DNA of 64,000 nucleotides, from NCBI RefSeq assembly GCF_014202945.1, contig NZ_JACHHW010000004.1, positions 389,361-453,360 on the forward strand, in the 5' to 3' direction. Source of the DNA: Zhongshania antarctica. GTDB lineage: Bacteria; Pseudomonadota; Gammaproteobacteria; Pseudomonadales; Spongiibacteraceae. The position numbers and the translations under genes are program-made. The notes under the pieces are model-generated. The model searched no databases and was not told the DNA's origin. It was given only the letters and a program-made list of their open reading frames with translations. Each line of letters begins with the position of its first letter. The first letter of the stretch is position 1. Positions 1 to 9,826 of this stretch are shown here, piece by piece.

Positions 1-812
1 AGCACGGCAGTATTTGCCGTGCTTGGATAGGCACCGATTGCTGAGTCGCCAACATGCACTACGTCGCCCCGCCATTGCGCGGCGATAATATTGCTGTCGC
101 CTAAAAAGTCGAATACCAGAGGCGAGGCGGGTTGTTCATAAACTTGATCGACACTGCCGAGCTGGGCGATTTCGCCTTTTTGCATAATTACCACCCGGTC
201 GGCCAATTCTAGCGCTTCCTCTTGATCGTGGGTAACGAACACCGTAGTGACGCCGGTTTGCTGGTGCAAATCTCGCAGCCATTGCCGCAGTTCTTTGCGG
301 ACTTTGGCGTCTAGGGCGCCGAAGGGTTCGTCAAGAAGCAGGACTTTGGGGTCGATAGCCAAAGCGCGGGCAAGGGCCACACGCTGACGCTGGCCGCCAG
401 ACAATTGGTGGGGATAGCGATCTTCTAAACCGCCCAATTGCACTAGCTTTAATAATTCATCGGCGCGGGCGCGAATCGCTGCAGCGGGGCGACGAAAGGC
501 GCGGGTTTTAACCCGCAGGCCAAAGCTCACGTTCTCGCGCAGGGTCATGTGCTTAAACAAGGCGTAATGCTGAAACACAAAACCAATTTGCCGCTCACGC
601 AATGGGGTGTTGGCCATGTCCACGCCGTCAAAGTAAACGCTGCCAATGTCAGCGTTTTCTAGTCCGGCAATAATGCGCAGCAAGGTGGTTTTGCCTGAGC
701 CAGACGGTCCAAGCAAGGCTAATAGTTCACCGGACTGAATATTAAGGCCAACGTTGTTCAAGGCTTTAAATTGGCCAAACTGTTTGCTTATGCCGCTTAA
801 TTGAATTTCCAT
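1..812 (-). CDS. cysA: Sulfate/thiosulfate ABC transporter ATP-binding protein CysA (3' end outside window)
   Basis: This is the cytoplasmic ATPase that powers sulfate import through CysT/CysW. About 270 residues are visible from the ATG whose complement is at 810-812; no stop codon occurs before the window edge, so the C-terminal part is cut off. Visible motifs are Walker [10 protein letters not shown] near residues 35-43, the Q-loop in FVFQHYALF near 78-86, the signature LSGGQ at 137-141, Walker B LLLDEP followed by a D-loop near 160, and the switch His in VTHDQEEA. The sequence then enters the C-terminal regulatory region. It is the last gene of the minus-strand sbp-cysT-cysW-cysA unit and follows cysW by about 30 bases. 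The CysA call rests on motifs plus operon context. Confidence 0.95.
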   Translation of the reverse strand, partial: MEIQLSGISKQFGQFKALNNVGLNIQSGELLALLGPSGSGKTTLLRIIAGLENADIGSVYFDGVDMANTPLRERQIGFVFQHYALFKHMTLRENVSFGLRVKTRAFRRPAAAIRARADELLKLVQLGGLEDRYPHQLSGGQRQRVALARALAIDPKVLLLDEPFGALDAKVRKELRQWLRDLHQQTGVTTVFVTHDQEEALELADRVVIMQKGEIAQLGSVDQVYEQPASPLVFDFLGDSNIIAAQWRGDVVHVGDSAIGAYPSTANTAV

Positions 813-839
813 TGTTTGTGTTTCCCAATAACGTCGAGA

Positions 840-1700
840 TTAATGTTTTAAGCCGTGGGCTTTTTCAAGCACGGCTTTTATGGCCAGCGTCACGAGTGCC
901 AAGGAGGCTAAAATCGAGGCCATGGCAAAGGCGGCGGCAAAGTTGTATTCGTTGTAAAGAATTTCCACGTGCAGGGGCAGGGTATTGGTTTCGCCGCGAA
1001 TATGCCCAGACACCACCGACACCGCACCGAACTCACCCATGGCACGGGCATTACAGAGCAGCACACCATAGAGCAGACCCCAGCGAATATTGGGCAGAGT
1101 GACATGCCAAAACGTCTGCCAGCCATTGGCGCCGAGACTCAGGGCAGCTTGTTCTTCGTCGCTGCCTTGCTCCTGCATTAACGGGATCAATTCCCGTGCA
1201 ATGAACGGAAAGGTGACAAAGATACTCACTAAAACAATGCCGGGCAGGGCAAACAAAATTTGAATATCGGTATCCTCTAGCAGAGGCGCCGCCCAGCCGC
1301 TGGCGCCAAACATCAGCACAAAGATCAAACCGGTGACCACTGGCGATACCGAAAATGGCAAATCAATCAGGGTGGTTAATAAGACCTTGCCGCGAAACTC
1401 AAACTTGGCAATTGACCAGGCTGCTGCGACCCCAAAAATAAGATTCAAGGGTACGGCAATCGCCGAGGCGATGATCGTGAGCCTAATTGCCGCTAGGCCG
1501 TCGGCATCGCTCAAGGCCTTGCCGTAGGTTTGCCAGCCATTGCGTAATGCTTCGGCGAACACGGTAAATAAGGGCAGTAGCAAAAACAGTATTAAAAAAC
1601 TCAGCGCAATAGTCGTTAATACCCAGCGCGTGAGCTTGCCTTCACTAATAGCCGAATGGCCTGCCACTTTTATACTATTTTTCTGCGTAGACGGGTTCAT
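840..1700 (-). CDS. cysW: Sulfate ABC transporter permease CysW
   Basis: This is one of the two inner-membrane permease subunits of the sulfate/thiosulfate importer. The 286-residue protein has about six hydrophobic segments, beginning near residue 28 after a short polar N-terminus. It carries the cytoplasmic EAA loop, read here as EQAALSLGA at about 183-191, which docks onto the CysA ATPase. Length and layout match the CysW family. The start codon overlaps the end of cysT by 4 bases (ATGA-type overlap), so the two permeases are probably translationally coupled. Confidence 0.95.
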   Translation of the reverse strand: MNPSTQKNSIKVAGHSAISEGKLTRWVLTTIALSFLILFLLLPLFTVFAEALRNGWQTYGKALSDADGLAAIRLTIIASAIAVPLNLIFGVAAAWSIAKFEFRGKVLLTTLIDLPFSVSPVVTGLIFVLMFGASGWAAPLLEDTDIQILFALPGIVLVSIFVTFPFIARELIPLMQEQGSDEEQAALSLGANGWQTFWHVTLPNIRWGLLYGVLLCNARAMGEFGAVSVVSGHIRGETNTLPLHVEILYNEYNFAAAFAMASILASLALVTLAIKAVLEKAHGLKH

Positions 1701-2566
1701 GCGACAAACCCCTTATCTGGAGCAGCATTTACATTGCCCGAGCTAGCTTTATAACGCTGACTCCAGGCTTGTAAGGCATTAATGAGAATCAGCAGCACAA
1801 AGGAAATGAGCAACATGGCGGCGGCCACTGCGGTGGCGCCAGCGTAATCGTATTCCTCTAATTTAATTACGATCAGTAAAGGCGCCACTTCAGACACATA
1901 GGGCACGTTACCAGCAATAAAAATCACCGAACCGTATTCGCCAACGCCACGTGCAAAGGCCAGCGCAAAGCCGCTTAATAAAGCCGGCAGCAGGGTGGGG
2001 AATACCACGTGATACAGGGTTTGCCAGCGGTTGGCGCCAAGCGAGGCGGCGGCTTCTTCAAGCTCTTTTTCCAGCTCCCGCAACACTGGCTCTACACTGC
2101 GCACCACAAAGGGTAAGCCAATAAAGGTCAATGCGATCACAATACCAATGGGGGTAAACGCAATTTCAATACCGACCTTGTTAAACAAGTTGCCAAGCCA
2201 GCCGCTACCCGAGTAAAGGGTGCTTAGCGCTATACCGGCAACCGCCGTTGGCAGAGCAAAGGGTAGGTCGATAATGGCATCGAATAGACCCTTGCCAGTA
2301 AAGTCATAACGCACAAACACCCACGCGATAATTAAGCCAAACACCGCATTGATCATGGCCGCCGCTAAGGCAGTGGCGAAGGAGATCATCAAGGCGTGGG
2401 TCACCCGTTCACCAGAGATTAAATCCCAAAATTGCGCTAGACCTAATTCGGCGGTTTTAAAGAATAGACCCGACAGCGGAATAACGACGATCAGGGCGAG
2501 ATACAGCACGGTATAAAATAGCGCTGGCGCAAAGCCTGGGAGCGGCGAGTTAGTTTTGAATTTCAT
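1697..2566 (-). CDS. cysT: Sulfate ABC transporter permease CysT (CysU)
   Basis: This is the second membrane permease of the sulfate importer. It has 289 residues, about six transmembrane segments and an EAA loop EEAAASLGA near 170-178. The N-terminal segment [20 protein letters not shown] and the [13 protein letters not shown] stretch are characteristic of CysT/CysU. It lies about 40 bases downstream of the substrate-binding protein gene and overlaps cysW by 4 bases. It should form a heterodimer with CysW in the inner membrane, with CysA bound on the cytoplasmic face. Confidence 0.95.
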   Translation of the reverse strand: MKFKTNSPLPGFAPALFYTVLYLALIVVIPLSGLFFKTAELGLAQFWDLISGERVTHALMISFATALAAAMINAVFGLIIAWVFVRYDFTGKGLFDAIIDLPFALPTAVAGIALSTLYSGSGWLGNLFNKVGIEIAFTPIGIVIALTFIGLPFVVRSVEPVLRELEKELEEAAASLGANRWQTLYHVVFPTLLPALLSGFALAFARGVGEYGSVIFIAGNVPYVSEVAPLLIVIKLEEYDYAGATAVAAAMLLISFVLLILINALQAWSQRYKASSGNVNAAPDKGFVA

Positions 2567-2607
2567 ACTGATTTCAGCCTTAGCCTTTATTGTTTAGGTC
2601 ACAGTAA

Positions 2608-3639
2608 TTAACGACGAGGCCGATAGAGTTGGTCAAACAAGCCGCCATCTTTAAAGTGCTTGGCTTGCACCTGCTCCCAGCCGCCAAATTCTTGGTTGAT
2701 ATTGACTAACTTGAGTTCGGGTAAATGAGGGATCTCCGCGCTGCTTATCAGCTCAGGTTTAGCGGGGCGGAAATAATGTTTGGCGATAATAGTTTGCCCT
2801 TGGGGGCTGTATAGATACTCAAGATAGCCTTGCGCAATAGTGGCCACGCCGTGCTTTTGGGCATTAGCAGCAACCACGGCAACCGGAGGCTCTGCCTTAA
2901 TTGACAGCGACGGCAATACTATTTCGAATTTGTCGGCGCCAAATTCATTGAGGGCTAAATACGCTTCGTTTTCCCAAGTAATAAGCACGTCACCAATGCC
3001 GCGTTGGGCAAAGGTCGTGGTTGCAGCTCTTGCACCGGTGTCTAATACGCTGACCCGTTTGAATAAGGTGCTGATAAATTCTTCCGCAGCGGCATCACTG
3101 CCGTAGGCGTGTTTAGCAAACGCGTATGCGGCCAAGTAATTCCAGCGCGCACCGCCGGATGTCTTAGGGTTTGGTGTTACCACGCTAACGCCAGGTTTGA
3201 TCAGGTCGGCCCAATCGTGGATTTTCTTCGGGTTGTTTTTACGCACCAGCAGCACAATGGTGGACGTGTAGGGGGCACTATTACTGGCAAGTTGCGATTG
3301 CCAGTTTTCCGGCAATTTGCCGGTTTGCTTGCTGATGACGTCGATGTCGTAGGCCAGCGCCAGCGTCACCACATCGGCGGATAAACCATCAATTACTGAG
3401 CGAGCTTGTTTGCCGGAACCGCCGTGAGACTGCTTGATGGCAATTTGGTCACCGGTTTTTTCCTTCCAGTAGCGACTGAACTCAGCGTTAAACTCTTGAT
3501 ACAGTTCCCGGGTTGGATCGTAGGAAACATTCAGCAAGCTGTAATCTTTGGCAATAGCCGTTGTGGTCGATAGCAAACTGGCGAGCACTAATGGCACAGC
3601 GAGGTGGGCGAACAAACGAGTACGGCGTGGCGTTTTCAT
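2608..3639 (-). CDS. sbp: Periplasmic sulfate-binding protein (Sbp/CysP family)
   Basis: This protein binds sulfate in the periplasm and delivers it to CysT/CysW. The 343-residue protein starts with a basic stretch and a hydrophobic signal peptide with likely cleavage after TTTAIA, around residue 30. The family hallmarks LLNVSYDPTRELY, QSHGGSGKQ, DVVTLALAYD, VVTPNPKTSGGARWNY and GDVLITWENEA are all present. They match Sbp of enteric bacteria more closely than CysP (ALAYD and WENE forms), so I use sbp. It is the first gene of the operon, and a sigma-54 activator diverges 193 bases upstream. Confidence 0.93.
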   Translation of the reverse strand: MKTPRRTRLFAHLAVPLVLASLLSTTTAIAKDYSLLNVSYDPTRELYQEFNAEFSRYWKEKTGDQIAIKQSHGGSGKQARSVIDGLSADVVTLALAYDIDVISKQTGKLPENWQSQLASNSAPYTSTIVLLVRKNNPKKIHDWADLIKPGVSVVTPNPKTSGGARWNYLAAYAFAKHAYGSDAAAEEFISTLFKRVSVLDTGARAATTTFAQRGIGDVLITWENEAYLALNEFGADKFEIVLPSLSIKAEPPVAVVAANAQKHGVATIAQGYLEYLYSPQGQTIIAKHYFRPAKPELISSAEIPHLPELKLVNINQEFGGWEQVQAKHFKDGGLFDQLYRPRR

Positions 3640-3680
3640 TTACAGTCCTATAAAGCAGAAAATGGCAATTGGGATCTTAT

Positions 3681-3697
3681 AGTCAAACTCTATGCCA
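3681..3697 (-). promoter_or_regulatory. Weak candidate sigma-54 promoter upstream of sbp
   Basis: On the minus strand this reads TGGCATAGAGTTTGACT. The GG (-24) and the G of the -12 element have the correct 10-base spacing, but the -12 element is TTGA rather than TTGC. It lies about 40-60 bases upstream of the sbp start and beside a divergent sigma-54 activator gene. Because of the imperfect -12 element, this is only a possibility. Confidence 0.3.
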
Positions 3698-3791
3698 GCT
3701 TTATTGGCGACGTTAAGGGTCTGTTTTATAAGCTTATTTTTATCTTCTTTTATGGCTTATAAAATAATTAGTCATATATGAAGTATTTATG

Positions 3792-3815
3792 CGCTATATT
3801 TAGCGTAATTTACGC
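3792..3815. promoter_or_regulatory. Overlapping inverted repeats before the sigma-54 regulator
   Basis: Two dyads sit just upstream of the regulator start at 3833. The first is CGCTA-TATT-TAGCG (3792-3805). The second is GCGTAA-T-TTACGC (3803-3815), a perfect 13-base dyad. Their position 18 bases before the start codon suits autoregulation or binding in the divergent sbp/regulator intergenic region. The binding protein is not known. Confidence 0.4.
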
Positions 3816-3832
3816 CAAATAAGACGCTGAAA

Positions 3833-5404
3833 ATGACTGTTCAAGCTGATAAGCACCTTCTTGCCCTGTGGACTGAAGCGGGAAAGCATGCCGTGCTTAG
3901 CGAGCTAATGCCGTCGCTTATTGCGGTGTTACGGGAAATAACGAGTATCGACGAGCTGTACTTATTTGCGTTTAACGGCGCCGATGAGTGGCGCTTAAGC
4001 GGTGGCTGGCGAGATGAGTATGTGCCCGAGATATTCACTCAGCGGCCGATTACTGAGGCCTCTGCATTAGAGACGATTCAGCGCTGGGCGCGCGCTACTG
4101 CACAGTTAAGTGAGCAAAGCGATGCCACGCATCGGGCTGCGCTCAGGATTCTGCTGGGCTCAGATTACGACGGGCGAATATCCGTGTTAATGCCGCTGCG
4201 GCGTGACACAGGCATGCTGGGTATTGCGGTCTTGGTATGCGAATCGGCATGCACGAGCAGTCAGTGCGAGCAGCTCATCGCCCTCGCCGAACCACTGCTG
4301 GCCTGCATCGAGAATGACCAACAACTCACCCATATTCAGCGCTTGCGGGTCAGAGCCGAGGCGGATCGCCAAAGCCTTTTGGGCCGTCTGGGGCTGCGTT
4401 CTATTTCAGAGAATATTGTCGGCGCCGATGGCGGATTAAAGCAGGTGATGCACCGTGTTAATCAAGTTGCGCCGAGCCCTGCTGGGGTCCTTATTCTAGG
4501 CGAAACTGGCGCGGGCAAAGAGGTCATCGCCCGCGCGATTCACGAGCGCTCGGCGCGCCACAACGGGCCGTTTCTGCGCGTTAACTGCGGCGCGCTGCCC
4601 CCTGAACTAATTGATTCCGAATTATTCGGTCACGAAAAAGGCAGTTTCACCGGTGCGCTTGCCAGCCGACGTGGTTGGTTTGAGCGGGCAGGGGGCGGCA
4701 CTTTGTTCCTTGACGAGGTGGGCGAGCTTCCCCCTGCGGCGCAGGTGCGATTACTGCGTGTGTTACAAGACGGGATTATTCAAAAAGTCGGCAGCGAGCA
4801 CGACGTGCAAGTCGATGTTAGGGTGATTGCAGCCACTCATCGCGACCTCCCTAAAATGGTACAAGAGGGCAGTTTTCGCGAGGATTTGTGGTATCGCCTC
4901 GCGGTGTTTCCGATCATCTTACCAACCCTGAATGAACGTCTTGACGATATTGAAGACCTCGCCAAGCATTTTATTCAGCGCGCCGCGATGCGCATGGGGG
5001 TGCCGGTGCCACCGTTGTCGGCAGCAGATGTGCGCAATTTAAAACGCTATAGCTGGCCAGGTAATATCAGGGAATTGGGCTCGGTGCTGGAGCGCGCAGT
5101 AATATTAGGTCATGGCGAGTATCTCGATTTAGAGATGGCGCTGGGCGCACCGTCGCCAAAGCTCAAAAGCCCTAACAAAAGTGAGGCAGCCGACCTTGTG
5201 AATAGCGTCAGCGACCCAGTAGATGAGTCGTTAGAGGCGGTGATTGCCGCGCATATTAAATACGTGCTCACCGACACCAAGGGCCGAGTAGATGGCCCCT
5301 TCGGCGCGGCCAAGCGTCTAGGTATTAATGTGAGTACCCTGCGCGCTAAATTGCGCAAATTGGGCATCGATGCCAATGCTTTCCGGTCCTCGTCGCGGGA
5401 TTAA
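3833..5404 (+). CDS. Sigma-54-dependent transcriptional activator (GAF-AAA+-Fis type)
   Basis: This is a bacterial enhancer-binding protein that opens sigma-54 promoters by ATP hydrolysis. The 523-residue protein has an N-terminal GAF-like sensory region (about 20-165) and an AAA+ domain with Walker A GETGAGKE (223-230), a sigma-54-contact loop of the form GSFTGA (270-275, variant of GAFTGA), Walker B LFLDEVGE (291-298) and WPGNIREL (408-415). It ends in a Fis-type helix-turn-helix (about 488-512). This architecture resembles NorR-class regulators, which sense small ligands through GAF, rather than two-component response regulators. It diverges from the sulfate transport operon, so a sulfur-related signal is a reasonable guess; the ligand and targets are unknown. 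Confidence 0.85.
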   Translation: MTVQADKHLLALWTEAGKHAVLSELMPSLIAVLREITSIDELYLFAFNGADEWRLSGGWRDEYVPEIFTQRPITEASALETIQRWARATAQLSEQSDATHRAALRILLGSDYDGRISVLMPLRRDTGMLGIAVLVCESACTSSQCEQLIALAEPLLACIENDQQLTHIQRLRVRAEADRQSLLGRLGLRSISENIVGADGGLKQVMHRVNQVAPSPAGVLILGETGAGKEVIARAIHERSARHNGPFLRVNCGALPPELIDSELFGHEKGSFTGALASRRGWFERAGGGTLFLDEVGELPPAAQVRLLRVLQDGIIQKVGSEHDVQVDVRVIAATHRDLPKMVQEGSFREDLWYRLAVFPIILPTLNERLDDIEDLAKHFIQRAAMRMGVPVPPLSAADVRNLKRYSWPGNIRELGSVLERAVILGHGEYLDLEMALGAPSPKLKSPNKSEAADLVNSVSDPVDESLEAVIAAHIKYVLTDTKGRVDGPFGAAKRLGINVSTLRAKLRKLGIDANAFRSSSRD

Positions 5405-5736
5405 AACTACTCATATTCTGCTCAGTAATGGGGCATGACAGAGTAAGTATGGAGGAGGCCCTAGCGACTATGCTCAATTGAACACTATTTCTTCAAAGCT
5501 TATAGCTTTATGTAAAGCAAATGCCTATCATTTCATTTCTCTAGTCATACTTTCTTTAAGTCAATTTTTGACGCAGGCCCTGCCAAGGCTAGTTCTTATC
5601 ACTGCACCGCCAATTCATAAGTGTCATATTTGCAGCGCTATACTAAAAGCCTGCCCACTAAAACATATTATTGCTGCTAGCGGAGTTTGCTGCCAGCGAG
5701 GCGCCAGATACGCCTTTTATCTAACAGGATGTTTTT
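5405..5736. other. Intergenic stretch between the sigma-54 regulator and the SHOCT protein gene
   Basis: These 332 bases hold no convincing gene. A 99-codon open frame starting with an internal ATG (5478) runs out of frame into the next gene and has no family features. No strong hairpin, tRNA or repeat was recognised. The ribosome-binding site AACAGGA for the next gene lies at the right end. Confidence 0.5.
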
Positions 5737-6561
5737 ATGCAAAAGCTCAGCAATGTCGGCGAAAATATCGTCAATAATATCGCCTCGCGTTACGGCCTAA
5801 GTTATGGCGCAGTTGTGCATATGCTTGTTGCAGTTAATAACGGTGGTGGCACTATGGCGCAATTCAATTGCCCAGAGCTTGGCGGCTCGGGGCAGTGGAT
5901 GCGCGGCGGCATGACCATGGTTGGCGATATGTTCAATAATGGCCTAAAAGCCACTGTTAATAATTTATGCAGTGAGCTGGCGAATGCGCTGGCCAATAAT
6001 CAGATGTTTCCGGTTGTTCCTGCGGGCACGCCTGGTAGTAATCAGTGGTGGCCAGCGGAGCTGGGCAGTCCGTTTAGTAGCGGCGCGCAAAATAACAGCC
6101 GTTATGCGGTTTTCCCTAATCGTCTTGCCGTGGAATTAAATGGTCAAGTCTCGGTATACGACACCCTTAATCACAATATTGGCGGGGTGAGCCAGCAGCA
6201 GGGCAATAATCAAACGCTAACGTTTACTAGCCAGTTCGGCAACATTGCGACCAATAACCTACCCTTAATTTCTGGTCCAGGAATGCAGCCTCCAGCCCAG
6301 ACAAATTTTGCACAGCCTACTGAATTCAAACAAGCTCCGCCAAGCCAGCTTGCACCGCAAAATAATCCGCCGGCTAATCACAGCAATGCAAACTCCGGCA
6401 ATTTAAATACCGCCAGCAACAACTCAAATACGAGCAATACCAACTACGATGTAAATCAAACCTTGGATTTGCTAGGCAAGTTGGCGCAATTGCGCGATGC
6501 CGGCGCCTTGTCTGAAGATGAATTCAATACAAAAAAAGCGCAGTTGCTCAGTAGAATTTAG
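5737..6561 (+). CDS. Hypothetical protein with C-terminal SHOCT domain
   Basis: This 274-residue protein of unknown function ends in a SHOCT domain (about 240-272; LGKLAQLRDAGALSEDEFNTKK), a short helical module often found at the ends of membrane-associated or oligomerising proteins. The N-terminal half is a compact Gly/Asn/Trp-rich region (MAQFNCPELGG, GSNQWWPAELG) that looks globular. A 60-residue Pro/Gln/Asn-rich linker (about 180-238) separates the two. There is no signal peptide or membrane segment. The ATG at 5737 is chosen because a purine-rich AACAGGA precedes it and the longer frame upstream is another phase. Confidence 0.75.
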   Translation: MQKLSNVGENIVNNIASRYGLSYGAVVHMLVAVNNGGGTMAQFNCPELGGSGQWMRGGMTMVGDMFNNGLKATVNNLCSELANALANNQMFPVVPAGTPGSNQWWPAELGSPFSSGAQNNSRYAVFPNRLAVELNGQVSVYDTLNHNIGGVSQQQGNNQTLTFTSQFGNIATNNLPLISGPGMQPPAQTNFAQPTEFKQAPPSQLAPQNNPPANHSNANSGNLNTASNNSNTSNTNYDVNQTLDLLGKLAQLRDAGALSEDEFNTKKAQLLSRI

Positions 6562-6659
6562 CACTGCGTATTTTTTACCCAGAGATTGGATCGCCTAGTG
6601 GGTGTTTAATTTAGCTCTTAAGATGCTATGCTTTTGTCCTCGCCGCTAAATTTTTTGGG

Positions 6660-7300
<641 letters not shown>

Positions 7301-7332
7301 AAAATTGGAGGATCGCGGAGCCGCGACCCTCC
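7301..7332 (-). terminator. Rho-independent terminator of the sbtA-sbtB operon
   Basis: The inverted repeat GGAGG-A-TCGCG-GAGC-CGCGA-C-CCTCC (7307-7332) is followed, in the minus-strand direction, by AATTTTTT. The hairpin with its T-run lies about 60 bases beyond the sbtB stop and suits minus-strand termination. There is no T-run on the plus side. Confidence 0.75.
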
Positions 7333-7388
7333 CCACAAATAATAAGTTTTGCGGCAGGTTGGGGCTTAAAGTAGCGACTCAAATCGTG

Positions 7389-7691
7389 CTAAAACTTCCC
7401 TGGTCTAATCACTTCAACATCGCTCATAAACAGAATCATGGCGTAGTTGTCGTAGTAGGTTTCTTTTAGGTGGCTGGCAATCTGGCTGGCGATAGCCGCG
7501 TCGCTAACGACCTCAATCCGAATATTGCCGCTGGCATCCCAGGCGGCACTGCGACTACCTCGACCACCTTTGCCGCGGGCATCAGTAATGGTGTAGCCCT
7601 GCGCGCCGAGGCGCTCAATATCCTTGATTAAGATATTTTCTAGCGCCGCTTCGGTGACAATGGTTAAAAGTTTTTTTATGTTGTCGCTCAT
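7389..7691 (-). CDS. sbtB: PII-like regulatory protein, SbtB type
   Basis: This 100-residue PII-superfamily protein has the ferredoxin-like pattern KKLLTIVTEAALENILIKDIERLGAQGYTITDARGKG, a T-loop region around 40-55 and a second half containing IEVVSDAAIASQIASHL. In known systems SbtB binds adenine nucleotides (cAMP/AMP/ADP/ATP) and gates the bicarbonate transporter SbtA as a trimer. The call rests on the fold-level pattern plus its place three bases after the sbtA stop. It is clearly not canonical GlnB/GlnK, because the Tyr51 uridylylation context is missing. Confidence 0.85.
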   Translation of the reverse strand: MSDNIKKLLTIVTEAALENILIKDIERLGAQGYTITDARGKGGRGSRSAAWDASGNIRIEVVSDAAIASQIASHLKETYYDNYAMILFMSDVEVIRPGKF

Positions 7692-7694
7692 TAT

Positions 7695-8639
7695 TTAAGC
7701 TCCAAAAAAAGCGTGTATGTATTCCGCCATCGCGTAATAAATGGGGATGCCGATGACCACGTTAAAGGGGAAGGTGATACCCAGTGACGCCGCCAAAGAC
7801 AAGGTCGGGTTGGCCTCCGGTACCGAGATCCGCATTGCCGCAGGTACCGCGATATAGGATGCGCTGGCGGCGAGAATGGCCAGCATTGCGGTGCCGCCGA
7901 CTGAAAATCCTAATAAACATCCGGTGCTCGCGCCAAGCACTGCCGACAGCATCGGCATGCTGATCCCGAATACGATCAGGAAAGGGCCGTATTTTTTAAG
8001 GCTGCCGACGTGCTTAGAGGTAATTAAGCCCATCTCTAAAAGGAAGAGCGCCAATATGCCTTTAAACAAATCAAAGAATAGGGGTTTGATTGAGGCCAGT
8101 TGTTCTTCACCGGCGATCCAGCCAATGAGCAGGCCACCAATCATCAGAATGATGCTCTTACCCAGCAGAACTTCGTGGCCAACTTGCGCCCAATTTGTCT
8201 GCTTAGAAAATCCCTTGGCGATCACTATGCCGACTAGAATGGCAGGGATCTCCAGCATGACCACAAACAGCGGCATTTGCTCCTCGTAATAAATGCCTCG
8301 GGCGCTCATATAGGCAACCGCAACGGCAAAGGTACCCATACTCACCGAACCGTAGTGCGCGGCGATTGAGGCGGCGTCGACACGACTGAAACGGCCTAGG
8401 TAACGTAGTAAGGGGAAGGCGATTAAAGGCAATACAATGCCGAGGGCAATCACCACGAGCATCTGCGGCAACAGTTCCAAAAAGGGCTGTTTGGCAAGTT
8501 CAATACCGCCTTTCATACCAATTGTTAGCAGTAACATAATGCTAACAAGGTCGTAAATGGCAGGGGGAAGTCGTAACTCAGAGCGGAGCAGGCCGGCACT
8601 GAGACCGAAGATAAAAAACAAAATGACGGGATCTATCAT
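7695..8639 (-). CDS. sbtA: Sodium-dependent bicarbonate transporter family protein SbtA
   Basis: This 314-residue inner-membrane protein has about ten hydrophobic segments arranged as two inverted halves, typical of the SbtA (Sbt_1) family. Hallmarks are FIFGLSAGLLRSELRLPPAIYDLVSIMLLLTIGMKGG at the N-terminus, and GSVSMGTFAVAVAY and ASASYIAVPAAMRI in the two substrate-binding regions. Known members import HCO3- with Na+. Its partner SbtB follows immediately. No carboxysome or RuBisCO genes are in this window, so the role may be bicarbonate supply for anaplerosis or pH balance rather than autotrophy. Confidence 0.87.
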   Translation of the reverse strand: MIDPVILFFIFGLSAGLLRSELRLPPAIYDLVSIMLLLTIGMKGGIELAKQPFLELLPQMLVVIALGIVLPLIAFPLLRYLGRFSRVDAASIAAHYGSVSMGTFAVAVAYMSARGIYYEEQMPLFVVMLEIPAILVGIVIAKGFSKQTNWAQVGHEVLLGKSIILMIGGLLIGWIAGEEQLASIKPLFFDLFKGILALFLLEMGLITSKHVGSLKKYGPFLIVFGISMPMLSAVLGASTGCLLGFSVGGTAMLAILAASASYIAVPAAMRISVPEANPTLSLAASLGITFPFNVVIGIPIYYAMAEYIHAFFGA

Positions 8640-8683
8640 GTCACACCAAACCTCTTACTAGACGCTAGACTCGACAGGCTAGC

Positions 8684-8697
8684 GATTGCGCGCAATC
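8684..8697. promoter_or_regulatory. 14-base perfect palindrome upstream of sbtA
   Basis: GATTGCG|CGCAATC lies 45 bases upstream of the sbtA start, flanked by CTAGC/CTAGCG on both sides. It could be an operator for the sbtAB operon. No matching regulator is encoded next to it. Confidence 0.4.
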
Positions 8698-8798
8698 TAG
8701 CGAATGGCAATAAAATATGCCAATGATTTCCATTGCTCAGGGCCTGAATAGCACTGGCAATATTCACAATAGCGCGGTCTGTAAATTAACCGCATTAA

Positions 8799-9686
8799 TT
8801 AGTGAGAATGTTTTGAGGCGTCTCGGCAAAATTCGTCCGGAAACTCCAGTTCGATTGTGGTGTGGCTTAGCTCGTACCTTGCCATCGCGGCGGCAATAGC
8901 CGCTTTGAGCGATACTAACTCGGGCTGTGCGTAATGTTGATTCAGGATTAGGTGGGCGGTTAGCACATGATGCTCACCGTCTAAGGACCAAAGGTGGAGG
9001 TGATGAATGTCACTAACATGGTCGATGGCCAGCAGTTCATCCTGAATTTGACTGCGCAGCTCGCGATCTGGGGTCGCTTGCAAGAATAGGCGCAGGGTTT
9101 CGATTAAGGTTTTGACCACATTAAAGAGGATAAACAGGGTAAAACCGATGGAGAGCAGGGGGTCTAAAATGGGGAGTTCAACCACCATTAACACCAAGGA
9201 CAATACTAGGATGGCAACCCAGCCCAAGACATCTTCAAGTAAATGCCAGTTGAGCATGCGTTCGTTCAGGGTTTTGCCGTGGCTTAATTTGTAGGCTGCA
9301 TAGCCGTTAACCGCCACGCCCAGTATGGCCAAACCTAGCATTCCAGTAGCATTAGGCATTTCTGGATGCGCCAAGCGCGGAATGGCCTCGCTCAAAATCC
9401 ACACTGCGCCCAGCACCAATACCACGCCGTTGATTAGCGCGCCAAGTAAGGAAAAACGGCGATAACCATAGCTATAGTGGTGACTGGCCTCTTTGTCGGA
9501 GATTTTACTCAGCACCCAGGCGGAGCCAATGGCAAGGCAATCTCCTAAATCATGAACCGCGTCCGCCATTATCGCCGTGCTATTGGTTAAATACCCACCA
9601 ACAAACTCAACGATGGTAAAAGCAAAATTGAGGGCGAAAGCCCAACCTATACGTTCTGAGGCGCTATGGTGATGGTGATCGTGCAT
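8799..9686 (-). CDS. Cation diffusion facilitator family transporter (CzcD/ZitB-like)
   Basis: This is a proton-coupled exporter of divalent metals, most often Zn2+, in the inner membrane. The 295-residue protein has six transmembrane segments, a His-rich N-terminus (HDHHHH at residues 2-7), and the metal-site motifs ADAVHDLGD in TM2 (about 41-49) and HLLED in TM5. A C-terminal cytoplasmic domain contains ISDIHHLHLWSLDG-like sequence (HVSDIHHLHLWSLDGEHH), typical of CDF dimers. It stands alone, about 1.5 kb from the decayed metal RND pump, suggesting a former metal-resistance neighbourhood. Zn2+ specificity is inferred from the family. Confidence 0.92.
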   Translation of the reverse strand: MHDHHHHSASERIGWAFALNFAFTIVEFVGGYLTNSTAIMADAVHDLGDCLAIGSAWVLSKISDKEASHHYSYGYRRFSLLGALINGVVLVLGAVWILSEAIPRLAHPEMPNATGMLGLAILGVAVNGYAAYKLSHGKTLNERMLNWHLLEDVLGWVAILVLSLVLMVVELPILDPLLSIGFTLFILFNVVKTLIETLRLFLQATPDRELRSQIQDELLAIDHVSDIHHLHLWSLDGEHHVLTAHLILNQHYAQPELVSLKAAIAAAMARYELSHTTIELEFPDEFCRDASKHSH

Positions 9687-9826
9687 GTTTTCTCGCAGAT
9701 TGATGGACTGTAGGACAAAAACATTACCCCTCGCAAAAACAATAGCCTATGCTGCGTGGCAATGTCGAGGCAGGGAATCCTCTAAACTAAACAAAGCGCT
9801 CTCTATAAAGACAAAAGGTTGTTGCC

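Noticed and set aside
3681..3697. Confident sigma-54 promoter before sbp
   Set aside because: The -12 element is TTGA, not TTGC, so it is listed only as a weak candidate.
5478..5777. 99-codon plus-strand frame upstream of the SHOCT gene
   Set aside because: Runs out of phase into a better supported gene, has a Cys/His-rich random composition and no good ribosome-binding site.
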